Assembly (NCBI RefSeq): GCF_004103755.1
Contig: NZ_CP035283.1
Coordinates: 434,001 to 498,000 of the forward strand
Origin: Caproiciproducens sp. NJN-50
Lineage (GTDB): Bacteria > Bacillota > Clostridia > Oscillospirales > Acutalibacteraceae
DNA length: 64,000 bases
Direction: 5' to 3'
In this document: piece by piece, positions 51,558-59,639 of the stretch
Layout of the letters: every line of letters starts with the position of its first letter
Numbering within the stretch: the first letter of the stretch is position 1
Program-made: the position numbers and the translations under genes
Notes under the pieces: model-generated
Databases searched by the model: none
The model's input: only the letters and a program-made list of their open reading frames with translations
What the model was told of the DNA's origin: nothing

Positions 51558-51586
51558 AAAAAACCGCCTGAGTCAGGCGGTTTTTT
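51558..51586. terminator. Strong bidirectional terminator
   Basis: AAAAAACCGCCTGA (51558-51571) and its exact complement (51573-51586) leave one loop base as written; the folded loop would be a few bases. T-runs lie on both strands. It separates the small gene from the tail module. Confidence 0.85.
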
Positions 51587-51696
51587 AATATAGCAGAGAA
51601 AAAACAGAACGCCGGGAATTCGAAACAACGGATGGTTTTTAAATTCGAATTAGAAAAGTTGGCTGGCAGAGAGCAATTTTTAAGAAGGGGACGGGG

Positions 51697-51735
51697 TTAG
51701 TTGCGGGAGAAAGAATAATTACCCCCTGCAACTAA
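51697..51735 (+). other. Leader hairpin before the tail tube gene
   Basis: TTAGTTGC plus GGG (51697-51707) pairs with CCC and GCAACTAA (51723-51735). It lies 24 bases upstream of the tube start codon and has no T-run, so it may affect RNA stability or translation. Two TTCGAA-containing palindromes lie just upstream, around 51617-51656. Confidence 0.4.
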
Positions 51736-51758
51736 ACTTTGAAAGGACGGCAAAAGAA

Positions 51759-52190
51759 ATGGTCTATTCTGTCAGCGACTACAAAATTGAAATCGGCGAG
51801 CCAGTCACAACAGGAGAACCGCAGCTCAGTGCGGTTTCTAATGTGGAAAGCATGGAGATGAAACTCAAGGGCACTACAAAAGCATGGAATCCGATGGAAC
51901 TGAAGGGCTGGACCCGAAATATGGTAACCGGCAAGACCCTGTCCTTCACCTTTAAGGGAAAGCGCAGCTACGGCGACGCCGGCAATGATTTTGTAGCGAA
52001 TAAATTGACCGCAACCGGAAGCGGCTGCGCCGCTGTTTTAAAAATAACATTTCCCAACGGCGATGCGCTTGCCTGCGACGGACTGGTCGACATCACTTCC
52101 TCGTTCGGCGGCGCTTCGACCGACATGGATTCGATGGAATGGACGTATACCGTGGACGGCAAGCCGAATTACCAGGCGGCGGAGGTCTGA
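51759..52190 (+). CDS. Phage major tail tube protein
   Basis: The 143-residue protein has the siphovirus tail tube pattern: a beta-rich body with VESMEMKLKGTTKAWNPME, a YGDAGNDFVA stretch and a C-terminal DGKPNY. Similar proteins polymerise into the tube of noncontractile tails. It is the first gene of an isolated tail module; no head or connector genes precede it. ATG at 51759 follows GAAAGGA. Confidence 0.82.
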   Translation: MVYSVSDYKIEIGEPVTTGEPQLSAVSNVESMEMKLKGTTKAWNPMELKGWTRNMVTGKTLSFTFKGKRSYGDAGNDFVANKLTATGSGCAAVLKITFPNGDALACDGLVDITSSFGGASTDMDSMEWTYTVDGKPNYQAAEV

Positions 52191-52264
52191 ACCGCAACGG
52201 ATGCCCGGCCTCTTTGAAAAATCCGATGGATTTCGGATCGGCCTGAACTCCGATTGAAGGAAGG

Positions 52265-52633
52265 ATGAATCAATTGAATATCACGCTTGACGATTACATG
52301 AACGAATCCCAGCCCCGCGTCACGATTTTCGGAAAGTCCTACGAGGTGGAAAGCGACTTCAGAAAAGTTCTCGGTATGCAGCGCTTTGCCTCCGGATTGA
52401 AAGGCGACATCGATTCGATCCGCAAATTTCTTGCCTTTACATTGGCGGGCGGAGAAACGGCGGCCGACGAGATCCTTTCACATAACATGTCGTTTTCCCT
52501 GCTTCAAAAGCTGGAGATTGCCGTTTTGGCTGCGATGACCGGAAAAAAGCCCGAAGAGCTGGAAGGGCAGGTGGGAAAAGCGCAAAAGTCCGCCTTTCGC
52601 CCCGGTGAGCACGGCAAAAAGGAACGGGTTTGA
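52265..52633 (+). CDS. Tail assembly chaperone, first frame
   Basis: The 122-residue protein (119 from TTG at 52274, which has better spacing from GGAAGG) opens MNQLNITLDDYMNESQPRVT and resembles the small chaperones found between tube and tape measure. A heptamer A-AAA-AAG in frame (52543-52549) is a classic slip site. The second frame overlaps its end, so a fused product by ribosomal frameshifting is possible. Confidence 0.68.
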   Translation: MNQLNITLDDYMNESQPRVTIFGKSYEVESDFRKVLGMQRFASGLKGDIDSIRKFLAFTLAGGETAADEILSHNMSFSLLQKLEIAVLAAMTGKKPEELEGQVGKAQKSAFRPGEHGKKERV

Positions 52634-52955
52634 TCTGGGCCATGATTATGGCCTGATCTATGCGTCCTTCGCCGCGTCTTACGGGATTCGGCTGGGATTG
52701 CCTCCAACGCGGATGAGCTGGGAAGAATTCGCCGTCCTTTTGACGAACCTTCCGGCGGAGAGCCAGCTCGCGCGGGCAGTCGCAGTCCGCACCGCCGAAG
52801 GTGGCGCGCTCAATGCGCTTTCAGCCGCGCAGAGAAAGCTGCGGGACGATTGGTACGCCTGGATCAACAGCCAAACGCCGGCCGAGGAAAAAGCGGAGGA
52901 CGGAAAACGGCTGCAGGACTATTTGAAATCAATATTTTGTGAAAGGAGGGATTAG
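52605..52955 (+). CDS. Tail assembly chaperone, second frame (Gp15-like)
   Basis: From a GTG at 52605 the frame encodes 116 residues with FDLGHDYGLIYASFAASYGI and an SWEEFAVLLTNLP pattern reminiscent of phage Gp15 proteins. It is in the +1 frame of the first chaperone gene and overlaps it by 29 bases. No ribosome binding site precedes it, which favours production by a +1 or -2 frameshift or tight coupling. Its frame is open for many codons upstream. Confidence 0.65.
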   Translation: MSTAKRNGFDLGHDYGLIYASFAASYGIRLGLPPTRMSWEEFAVLLTNLPAESQLARAVAVRTAEGGALNALSAAQRKLRDDWYAWINSQTPAEEKAEDGKRLQDYLKSIFCERRD

Positions 52956-52957
52956 AA

Positions 52958-54748
52958 TTGGACGACAATACGGAAGAAATATCCTTATCGTACCAGCTGG
53001 ATACGGGCGAGCTCATCAAGGAAGCCTTGGAAGCCGGCAAAGAAGCAGGCGAAGCGCTGAAGGAGGCTGTTTCGGAGTCGCTGTCCGACTTAAAGGACAG
53101 GATCCTGGAGAAATTGAATGCCGCTTTGGATGTCGCGCTGCCGGGCCTTTCGGACGGATTCAAACGGGTTTCCGATTCTCTGAAGGATGCCGATTCCAAT
53201 TTTCAGGACTTTGCCGGCGGACTTTCCGCAAATCTCGGACCTGAGCAGTCTCAGATGGTGCAGGGCTTCGCAGATAAAATACAATCAGCAGTCGATACGG
53301 CGACCGGGGCCGCCGGCCTCTTCGGCTCCGCGATGGACCAGATCGGCGGTGCGCGCGATACTCTGTCTAAAGTGAGTCAGGGCATCGGTGAATTCAAATC
53401 GGCGGGAAGCGGGCTGGAGGGGGTATCCGCGGCATTGCAGGGCATGTTTTCCCTCGGGCCCCAACAGTTGATTTTCACGGCAATCGCTGCGTTAATCACG
53501 CTGGCGGCCGTCATTATTAAAAACTGGGGGCCGATCAGCGCCTTTTTCCAGAGCCTGTGGAATACGCTTCAGGCGGGGGCCAGGGCGCTCGGAACCTGGT
53601 TTACAACCGTCTTTCAGAACTATTTTCTGGATGCCTGGAATAAAATCAGGACATCCATCAGCGGGATTCCGGCTTTCCTGGCAAACCTGTGGAACAGACT
53701 GATTGTGGGAATCACCAGTCTGTGGACCACGATTTCCGGCATTGTCAAAAAAGCGGTACAGCCGCTGATTCAGGCGATTCTAACGCCATTTAACGGGCTG
53801 CAGGCGAATTTTACCGCTCTTTGGAACGGGGTGCGGAAAATTTTCACAGACGCATTCACCGTCCTGAAGAACGTTCTGACGGTTCCGATCCTGGCGATCT
53901 GTAATCTGATCAGCGGCAATTTCGGAAAAATCGGTCCGGATCTTCAGAAGATCTGGACCGGCGTCCAGAACGGCATCCGGCAGGTCTGGAGCGGAATTCA
54001 GCAGTACTTCACGGGCCTGTTTAAGACGATCGGAAGCATTTTTACAGCCGCATGGAACGGATTGTTTACGACGGTAACCACTGTATTGAATAAAATCAAA
54101 ACCGGCGTTACGACCGTTTGGAACGGAATCGTCGGGTGGCTCCGCTCGCTTCCGGCGACGCTGATGCAAATCGGCTCCAACATGTTTACCTTCATGAAAA
54201 ACGGAGTGGAAGGCACGGTCGGGACGGTCGAAACCGCCGTCAGAACGGGGATCGGCAAAGCAATCGACTGGATCAAGAGTCTGCCGGGCGAGGCGCTTCA
54301 ATGGGGCAGGGACCTCATCAATGGAATCGCCAACGGAATCAAGGACGCCGCAAAAGCGGTGGAGAACGCCGTCAAGGGCGTTGCGCAGAACATCCGTGAT
54401 TTTCTGCATTTCAGCGTGCCGGAGGAAGGCCCGCTGGTCGACTTCGAGAACTGGATGCCGGACATGATGAAAGGGCTCGCTTCCGGAATCATGGAAAACA
54501 AATCGCTGGTTGCCTCAGCTCTGCAGGATCTGACAGGCTCCATGTCTCTGAGCCTGAAAGCGGTCCCGGCAGGGGGGAGTTCAAGCGCGGCGCGCTCGTC
54601 CGGTTTTCTTCCGGGCTCCGGCGGCGCCGGACCCGTCATTGACTATCACCCGATATTTCAAAGCCCCAAGGCACTCAGCTGCGGCGAGGTTGCCAGACGG
54701 GAGCGCCAGAACGCTCAAAGGCTGTCGCTATTATTTCGGAGGCGCTGA
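52958..54748 (+). CDS. Phage tail tape measure protein
   Basis: The 596-residue protein has the usual layout: a helical N-terminal part, a central hydrophobic segment (QLIFTAIAALITLAAVII), a repetitive Trp/Asn-containing region (repeats of the type LWN-VRKIF, IWTGVQNGI, VWNGIVGWL) and a C-terminal domain with FSVPEEGPLVDFENW. At about 0.15 nm per residue it predicts a tail of roughly 90 nm. TTG at 52958 follows GGAGG. Confidence 0.92.
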   Translation: MDDNTEEISLSYQLDTGELIKEALEAGKEAGEALKEAVSESLSDLKDRILEKLNAALDVALPGLSDGFKRVSDSLKDADSNFQDFAGGLSANLGPEQSQMVQGFADKIQSAVDTATGAAGLFGSAMDQIGGARDTLSKVSQGIGEFKSAGSGLEGVSAALQGMFSLGPQQLIFTAIAALITLAAVIIKNWGPISAFFQSLWNTLQAGARALGTWFTTVFQNYFLDAWNKIRTSISGIPAFLANLWNRLIVGITSLWTTISGIVKKAVQPLIQAILTPFNGLQANFTALWNGVRKIFTDAFTVLKNVLTVPILAICNLISGNFGKIGPDLQKIWTGVQNGIRQVWSGIQQYFTGLFKTIGSIFTAAWNGLFTTVTTVLNKIKTGVTTVWNGIVGWLRSLPATLMQIGSNMFTFMKNGVEGTVGTVETAVRTGIGKAIDWIKSLPGEALQWGRDLINGIANGIKDAAKAVENAVKGVAQNIRDFLHFSVPEEGPLVDFENWMPDMMKGLASGIMENKSLVASALQDLTGSMSLSLKAVPAGGSSSAARSSGFLPGSGGAGPVIDYHPIFQSPKALSCGEVARRERQNAQRLSLLFRRR

Positions 54749-56287
54749 ATGGAACTGATCTGTGACAATGAAAAAGGAGAAAAACTCAGACTCGGCAGTA
54801 CAGGCCCCTTCTGGCTTGTTTCCGTAAGCGGCCTTGGCTCCGATTTCAACGTGTATACGTCTAAAAGCAGCGGCCAGGATGGGGAAAACTACAACGGCTC
54901 CGACGCTCAAAAGCGCAACATTGTGCTGACGCTGGAGCTGAGCCTGCAGGGCTACGAAGAGCAGATGGAAAAGCTCTATTGTTTTTTTCAGAAGGACCTG
55001 CCCGGCACACTGACTTATGACGGCGGCAAACCCAGGAAGATCCGCTACTATGTCGAAAAGGTGGAGCCGGAGCCGGAGACCTTTATGCCCACGGGCAGTT
55101 CCCCGTATGAAACGAGGAATGTCACGGTTTCCCTGATCTGCCCCGACCCTCGCTTTTACGCTCTTGACGACCAGCTCACGCAGCTTGCAGTCTGGCAGGG
55201 CAAGATGAAATTCCCGCTCCGTTTGCCGCTGCAGCTCAACGCTTCCGGCCAATCTGTCACGCTTACCCTGGACGACAGCGTGAAGGATTATGACAAGATC
55301 GGGATCACCGGTCACACAGTTCAGGACGGAAGCGGTGACCCGTCGCCGGATCATGTGAGGGCGATTCACGGCGCAACCACCCTGACCGTCTCGGACGGCG
55401 GAAGCAATTCGCGCATCATTCCCCTGCCCAAGGAGCTTTACAGCCTGCCGGACGGGACGGCGGACAGCTATGACATGGTGAGCGGAAGCGGAATGCAGAA
55501 GGTCGGTGCTGTTGTTCTGAATGGGAGTGAACCTTGGATAAAGGCAGATGTAAGTACCGGTACGATCGGAGTGTTTACGCTAAATGTATCTGATGCGATA
55601 TTGTCTTCCAGCAAAGACAGCATACTCTGTGATCATTTTACTTCCGTTGATTTAGCTGGAACGAATACAAATCTTGTTATAAATGGAATATCACTGAACA
55701 ATACGGCTCATCAAATCCGCATCGCCACCGACATGACGTCGGATTTAGCGGCGTTTCAATCCTGGCTCGCCGCAAACCCTGTCACCGCTCTTTATGCCAT
55801 TGCCGTATCACAGCGGGTCAGCGGGAAGGAATCCGTACCGGTTTACCGCCCGACGGCCGTTTTGTCGCTTGATGCCGGGACGCTTTCCGTGCGTGCCATT
55901 GGCAGGTTCACCGTGACGGAGAAGGTCAACACCTTGATCGGCAACGTCCGCAACGACAGCGCCGTCCCGATGGGTCTGACGGTCACGCTTCGAGCTTCCG
56001 GAACCGTCGTCAACCCGTCTCTTTACGACATCGGCCGGCAGGAGCTCATGCAGGTCAACATTACGATGCACACGGGCGACGTCGTTATCATCACCACGGC
56101 AGACGGCGACAAGCGGGTTAAACTGATTTCCGGCGGCGTGACCACGAACATGAACAATAAAATGCTTTATCCCCCTAAATGGCTGCAGGCGCGCCGGGGA
56201 GACAATCTTTTCCGGTACAACGCGGACGAGGGGATCAACAATCTGAGCGTGTCCATCCTGAGCACACAGGCATACTGGGGGGCATGA
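54749..56287 (+). CDS. Distal tail (Dit-like) protein with a C-terminal insert module
   Basis: The 512-residue protein begins MELICDNEKGEKLRLGSTGP, like Dit/tail-family proteins, and has SPYETRNVTVSLICPDPRFYAL in the first half. Residues about 250-350 (55500-55790) form a separate AT-richer segment whose end, AAFQSWLAANPVTALYAIA, resembles modules of phage receptor-binding proteins. It follows the tape measure stop directly and overlaps the next gene by 4 bases. Confidence 0.8.
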   Translation: MELICDNEKGEKLRLGSTGPFWLVSVSGLGSDFNVYTSKSSGQDGENYNGSDAQKRNIVLTLELSLQGYEEQMEKLYCFFQKDLPGTLTYDGGKPRKIRYYVEKVEPEPETFMPTGSSPYETRNVTVSLICPDPRFYALDDQLTQLAVWQGKMKFPLRLPLQLNASGQSVTLTLDDSVKDYDKIGITGHTVQDGSGDPSPDHVRAIHGATTLTVSDGGSNSRIIPLPKELYSLPDGTADSYDMVSGSGMQKVGAVVLNGSEPWIKADVSTGTIGVFTLNVSDAILSSSKDSILCDHFTSVDLAGTNTNLVINGISLNNTAHQIRIATDMTSDLAAFQSWLAANPVTALYAIAVSQRVSGKESVPVYRPTAVLSLDAGTLSVRAIGRFTVTEKVNTLIGNVRNDSAVPMGLTVTLRASGTVVNPSLYDIGRQELMQVNITMHTGDVVIITTADGDKRVKLISGGVTTNMNNKMLYPPKWLQARRGDNLFRYNADEGINNLSVSILSTQAYWGA

Positions 56288-57189
56288 GCATGGAGCTTTA
56301 CATTTACAGTCCGGAAATCGAGCTGCAAGGCGTGGTCGACGGCTTTTCCTCCTTCCGCTGGCGACAGAGGTTCTTTGAACCGGGCGAATTCGAACTGCAC
56401 TGTGCGGCCACGCCGAACAACCGCGCCTTGCTTGCCGGCGAGAATATCATTCATCGGCTGGATCGCTCGGAGGCCGGAATCATCGAGAGCGTCAAGATCG
56501 ATGCGCCGGACGGCGGCACGGGCGACGAGATCGTCGCGGCGGGCCGGATGGGTTCCTCCATGCTGGACCGGCGGATCATCATGCCGGCGATCAACTATAC
56601 GGGCGCGGCCGAAAGCGCCATGCGGAAGATCGTGTCCGACAACGCGATCAGCATACGGCCTCTGCCGCACCTGGCACTCGGGGCTGCTGCCGGCTTGACG
56701 CCGGCCTGCGCGTTTCAGGTGGAATGGAAAACCGTCCTCACGGTCTGTGAGGCGCTCGGCAAAGCCGCCCCGCTCGGTTTTCGGGTCCGGCTGGATGTCC
56801 CGAACAAACTGTGGGTGTTTGAGGCCTACGGCGGAACAGACCACAGCGTCACGCAGGCAGTCAACCCGATCGTGCTGTTTTCCGACGAATTCCAGAACAT
56901 CAGCGGAGCGGCTTACACGCTGGATCATACCGGCTATTCCAATTATGCGATTGTCGGCGGAGAGGGCGGCGGTGCCGACCGGGTGATCGCCGAGGTCGAC
57001 CGGACCGGCGGAGAGCCGCGCCGGGAGCTTTGGGTGGATGCGAATGACCTGAAAAGCTCCGCGGACACGGAGGATTGTTTCACGGGGGACGGATCTGCGG
57101 CGGCCTTTGCGCTCTCGCATACGCCGTCAAACGTCGGTTCCGTGACGGTCGGCGGCACGTCGGCATGGAACCGCATGGACAAAATATAA
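56284..57189 (+). CDS. Gp37-like tail protein (Tal-type, possibly shortened)
   Basis: The 301-residue protein resembles the Siphovirus ReqiPepy6 Gp37-like family: ELQGVVDGFSSFRWRQRFFEPGEFELHC at the start (a Tal/gp27-type baseplate hub) and a middle region with WKTVLTVCEALGKAAPLGF. It ends abruptly after FTGDGSAAAFALSHTPSNVG with WNRMDKI. Family members are often longer, so the C-terminus may have been lost. ATG overlaps the upstream stop. Confidence 0.75.
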   Translation: MSMELYIYSPEIELQGVVDGFSSFRWRQRFFEPGEFELHCAATPNNRALLAGENIIHRLDRSEAGIIESVKIDAPDGGTGDEIVAAGRMGSSMLDRRIIMPAINYTGAAESAMRKIVSDNAISIRPLPHLALGAAAGLTPACAFQVEWKTVLTVCEALGKAAPLGFRVRLDVPNKLWVFEAYGGTDHSVTQAVNPIVLFSDEFQNISGAAYTLDHTGYSNYAIVGGEGGGADRVIAEVDRTGGEPRRELWVDANDLKSSADTEDCFTGDGSAAAFALSHTPSNVGSVTVGGTSAWNRMDKI

Positions 57190-57207
57190 AAATTAGGAGG
57201 TCTTACA

Positions 57208-57519
57208 ATGGCTTATCAATCATGGCGGGTTTGGGACGGCGCGTCTGCTTTAGCCGGGGTTCCACAGGCCACGCCGGAAGCTCTGACAAAGGCGTACAGC
57301 CTTGACAGCACGAAGCAGCTTATCATCTACAAGGACGCGGACGGGAATGAGGGCAATGTCAGGGTATACGCCTCGACGGTATCCACGGAAACCATTCAGG
57401 CGGATTTTGATGCGGAAGTGGCGCAACAGGAAGCCGCAGAAGAAACGGCAAATCAGCTGAAAATTGAAGATCGTGTGGCTGCTTTGGAAACGGCACAGAT
57501 CGCGGCATTGGGGGTGTAA
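57208..57519 (+). CDS. Phage tail-module protein of unknown function
   Basis: The 103-residue protein begins MAYQSWRVWDGASALAGVPQ, has a beta-rich first half and an acidic helix DFDAEVAQQEAAEETANQLK at the end. GGAGG precedes ATG at 57208. I do not recognise the family; its place before an XkdX-like gene suggests a small baseplate-associated protein. Confidence 0.75.
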   Translation: MAYQSWRVWDGASALAGVPQATPEALTKAYSLDSTKQLIIYKDADGNEGNVRVYASTVSTETIQADFDAEVAQQEAAEETANQLKIEDRVAALETAQIAALGV

Positions 57520-57522
57520 ATC

Positions 57523-57714
57523 ATGAGTGGATACGCTCTGTTTTTCGATGTGCAATACAAGCTTTATCAGTCCGACAACACGAAAGGTGTTTCGAAAGAT
57601 CAGCTGAAAACAGCGGTAACGAAAAGCTATATTACTAACGACCAATACAAGACGATCACCGGCGAAGATTACAGCGCGGATCATTCAGACATGAAAACCA
57701 CGGCAGGCGCATAA
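57523..57714 (+). CDS. XkdX-family phage protein
   Basis: The 63-residue protein has the XkdX pattern: a tyrosine-rich start, then VSKDQLKTAVTKSYITNDQY followed by KTITGEDY. XkdX proteins lie between tail-fibre and holin genes in PBSX and many siphoviruses; their function is unknown. Here no holin or lysin follows. Confidence 0.82.
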   Translation: MSGYALFFDVQYKLYQSDNTKGVSKDQLKTAVTKSYITNDQYKTITGEDYSADHSDMKTTAGA

Positions 57715-57715
57715 C

Positions 57716-57746
57716 AGGGGACCGCTCCAAACGGGGCGGCCCTCTA
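57716..57746 (+). terminator. Terminator-like hairpin after the tail module
   Basis: AGGGG and CCGC (57716-57725, with a bulged A) pair with GCGG and CCCT (57736-57743), followed by CTATTATG. The T-run is weak. It starts 2 bases after the XkdX-like stop. Confidence 0.5.
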
Positions 57747-57790
57747 TTATGCGCCTGAGTCCGCGTGAATAAAGACCATAGGCATAGAAA

Positions 57791-57847
57791 AACGGCGGCT
57801 GATGTTTGGAATATTTCTTTTGAAATATCCGGACCTCAGCCGCCGTT
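57791..57847. repeat. Long imperfect inverted repeat beside the tail module
   Basis: Outer arms AACGGCGGCTGA (57791-57802) and TCAGCCGCCGTT (57836-57847) enclose an inner stem GG(A)ATATTTC / GAAATATCC with a TTTT loop. It separates the tail genes from the sugar-nucleotide remnant and may mark an old rearrangement boundary. Confidence 0.6.
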
Positions 57848-57850
57848 CGG

Positions 57851-57880
57851 TTGCAATTTGTCGAATTAAAATAGTATACT
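57851..57880 (+). promoter_or_regulatory. Promoter remaining in front of the rfbF/rfbC remnant
   Basis: TTGCAA (57851-57856), an 18-bp spacer and TATACT (57875-57880) lie upstream of AAGGAAAG and an ATG at 57899. They probably served an intact gene that has since decayed. Confidence 0.45.
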
Positions 57881-57975
57881 TTACAAACAAGGAAAGAAAT
57901 GGCACTGGCACGCCGCGGAAGTCCCGGCGCGAGGCGGAATTGCCGTGGATCAAAATCACTTTTGGGGGTTGGCGC

Positions 57976-58503
57976 ATAAAAACGGTAATCCTGACCGGCC
58001 GCCTGGGGACGCGCATCAGCGAGGAATCCTATCTGAAGCCGAAGCCGATTCTCTGGCATATCATGAAGCTGTATTCTTTTTACGGCTTCAACGACTTTGT
58101 GATCTGCCTGGGGTACAGGGGGTACATCATCAAGGAGTATTTCGCGGATTATTACCTGCATATGTCGGATGTGACGTTCGATTTCGCAAACGGCGTGTTC
58201 GACGTGGCTGTGGACGTGCGCGAGGGCAGCCCCACGTTCGGACGGTATGCCGCCGCGGAGCTGACACCCGAAAACGGGAGGATGCTGCTGGTGCCTCAGG
58301 GCTTCGCGCACGGGTATATGACCCTGTGCGGCGACACGGACGTTCTCTATTTTGTCAGCGAGTTCTATGCGCCGGGCAGCGAAAGGGGCTATCGGTTCGA
58401 CGATCCGGCGTTTTCCATCGCCTGGCCCGCGCGGGGAGGGCCTGGTGCTCTCCGCGAAGGACGCGTCGTGGCCGTACCTGCCGTAGATGCGGGTACGGTC
58501 TGA
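57976..58503 (+). pseudogene. Chimeric remnant of rfbF and rfbC
   Basis: The first part reads IKTVILTGRLGTRISEESYL, then KPKPILWHIMKLYSFYGFND, which is glucose-1-phosphate cytidylyltransferase with ATA in place of the start ATG, a damaged nucleotide-binding loop and a missing MIEIGG-like heptad. At about 58197 it passes into dTDP-4-dehydrorhamnose 3,5-epimerase from VFDVAVDVREGSPTFG onward, lacking the N-terminal part with the catalytic His. Near 58437 the epimerase end (LVLSAKDASWPYLP) continues in another frame, so there is a frameshift. Non-functional sugar-nucleotide genes joined by deletion. Confidence 0.85.
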
Positions 58504-59585
58504 GGTGAATTGTCAAGTGAAGTGCAACAGATAAGAAGAAATGACTTCAGCAGGAGTTTTCCAATTCAAACATTTACGCGGGCGGTCGTTGAGACGCTCC
58601 ATGACAAATGCCACGGCTTCTGGGGTAAGTTCTGTAAAACGGGTTCCTCTGGGGAAAAACTGACGAATCAATCCGTTCGTATTTTCCACAGTTGGCTTCT
58701 GCCACGGAGAGGCTGGGCGAGTGTAATAATACAACGCTTCAAAGCGGCTCTCAAATTCACGGTGGCAGTTGAATTCGATCCCTCGATCCGACGTTACCGT
58801 GCGGAGCGGAACCTTTCCGCCTTCAAAGAAGAACTCAAAGCCCCGCATGACTTCTTCCCGTCTGATGTTGCGCAGGACGGCCAGGCAGCAGTATCGACTT
58901 TTTCGGTCGGTCACATTCAGCAAATAAGCGCGTTTTGCTTGTCCGAACACGATCGTGTCAGCTTCCCAGTCTCCAAGTCTCTTTCTGCGTAGAGCTTCTT
59001 TGCTTCTCTCCCGGATTTCCCGCGCCCCGGCCTTGTACCCACGAGTTTCTCCATGCTGACGGCCATAGTGACGCAGTTTCATCGTAAGTTGTACGGAACG
59101 TGGCAGCAAGTCCGCGCGTAGCCACCGATATATGCTACTGTGCGAGATTTTCATGTCCCGGTCATCCGGATAGTCTAACCGGATTCTTCCGGCAATTTGT
59201 TCGGGCGACCATGACAATTCAAGCTTTTCGGATATGTAAGCTGTCAGACGTGGGTTTTGATACAGCCTCTTCCGGCGGCATTCCATTCGCCGTTCAAGGT
59301 ACCGGGCGCGTGCCGGAACGCTAAGATATTTTTGTCCCGAACGGTTCCTCTTGATCTCCCGGCTGATTGTGCCCGGATCCCTTTGCAACCTGCGTGCAAG
59401 CTGCCTCATACTGATCCCGTTATTCCACAATTGGGCTATCAATGCGCGCTCTTTTGGTGTAAGATGGTGGTAGTTCATAAAAAGCCTCTCCTTCAGTGGT
59501 GTCTTTTCAACTCCTACTGTATCATGGATTTGGCTTTTTGTGGACTCTTTCTACCCTCCTGTTGCACTTGCTATTTTAATTCACC
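58504..59585. mobile_element. IS30-family insertion sequence with 4-bp target duplication
   Basis: The element is 1082 bp. Terminal repeats (58504-58530 and 59559-59585) are 27 bp and match at 20 positions, beginning GGTGAATT and sharing the inner AAGTGCAACAG. CTGA at 58500-58503 and 59586-59589 is the direct target duplication. It carries one intact transposase and looks potentially active. Confidence 0.88.
58513..59478 (-). CDS. IS30-family transposase
   Basis: The 321-residue protein has an N-terminal helix-turn-helix (HHLTPKERALIAQLWNNGIS, then RDPGTISREIKRN) and a DDE domain with GDWEADTIVFG, TVTSDRGIEF and the ENTNGLIRQFFPRGT stretch supplying the glutamate. Intact length is normal for the family. 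ATG at 59478 follows GAAGGAGAG. Confidence 0.95.
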   Translation of the reverse strand: MNYHHLTPKERALIAQLWNNGISMRQLARRLQRDPGTISREIKRNRSGQKYLSVPARARYLERRMECRRKRLYQNPRLTAYISEKLELSWSPEQIAGRIRLDYPDDRDMKISHSSIYRWLRADLLPRSVQLTMKLRHYGRQHGETRGYKAGAREIRERSKEALRRKRLGDWEADTIVFGQAKRAYLLNVTDRKSRYCCLAVLRNIRREEVMRGFEFFFEGGKVPLRTVTSDRGIEFNCHREFESRFEALYYYTRPASPWQKPTVENTNGLIRQFFPRGTRFTELTPEAVAFVMERLNDRPRKCLNWKTPAEVISSYLLHFT

Positions 59586-59639
59586 CTGAAATAAACCTAC
59601 GGCAGAGCGCTGTTGGGATTGGCGCAGCCCGGCGACGGC

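Noticed and set aside
57802..57975. N-terminal extension of the rfbF/rfbC remnant in frame
   Set aside because: The start lies inside the long hairpin at 57791-57847 and the extension has no similarity to cytidylyltransferases.
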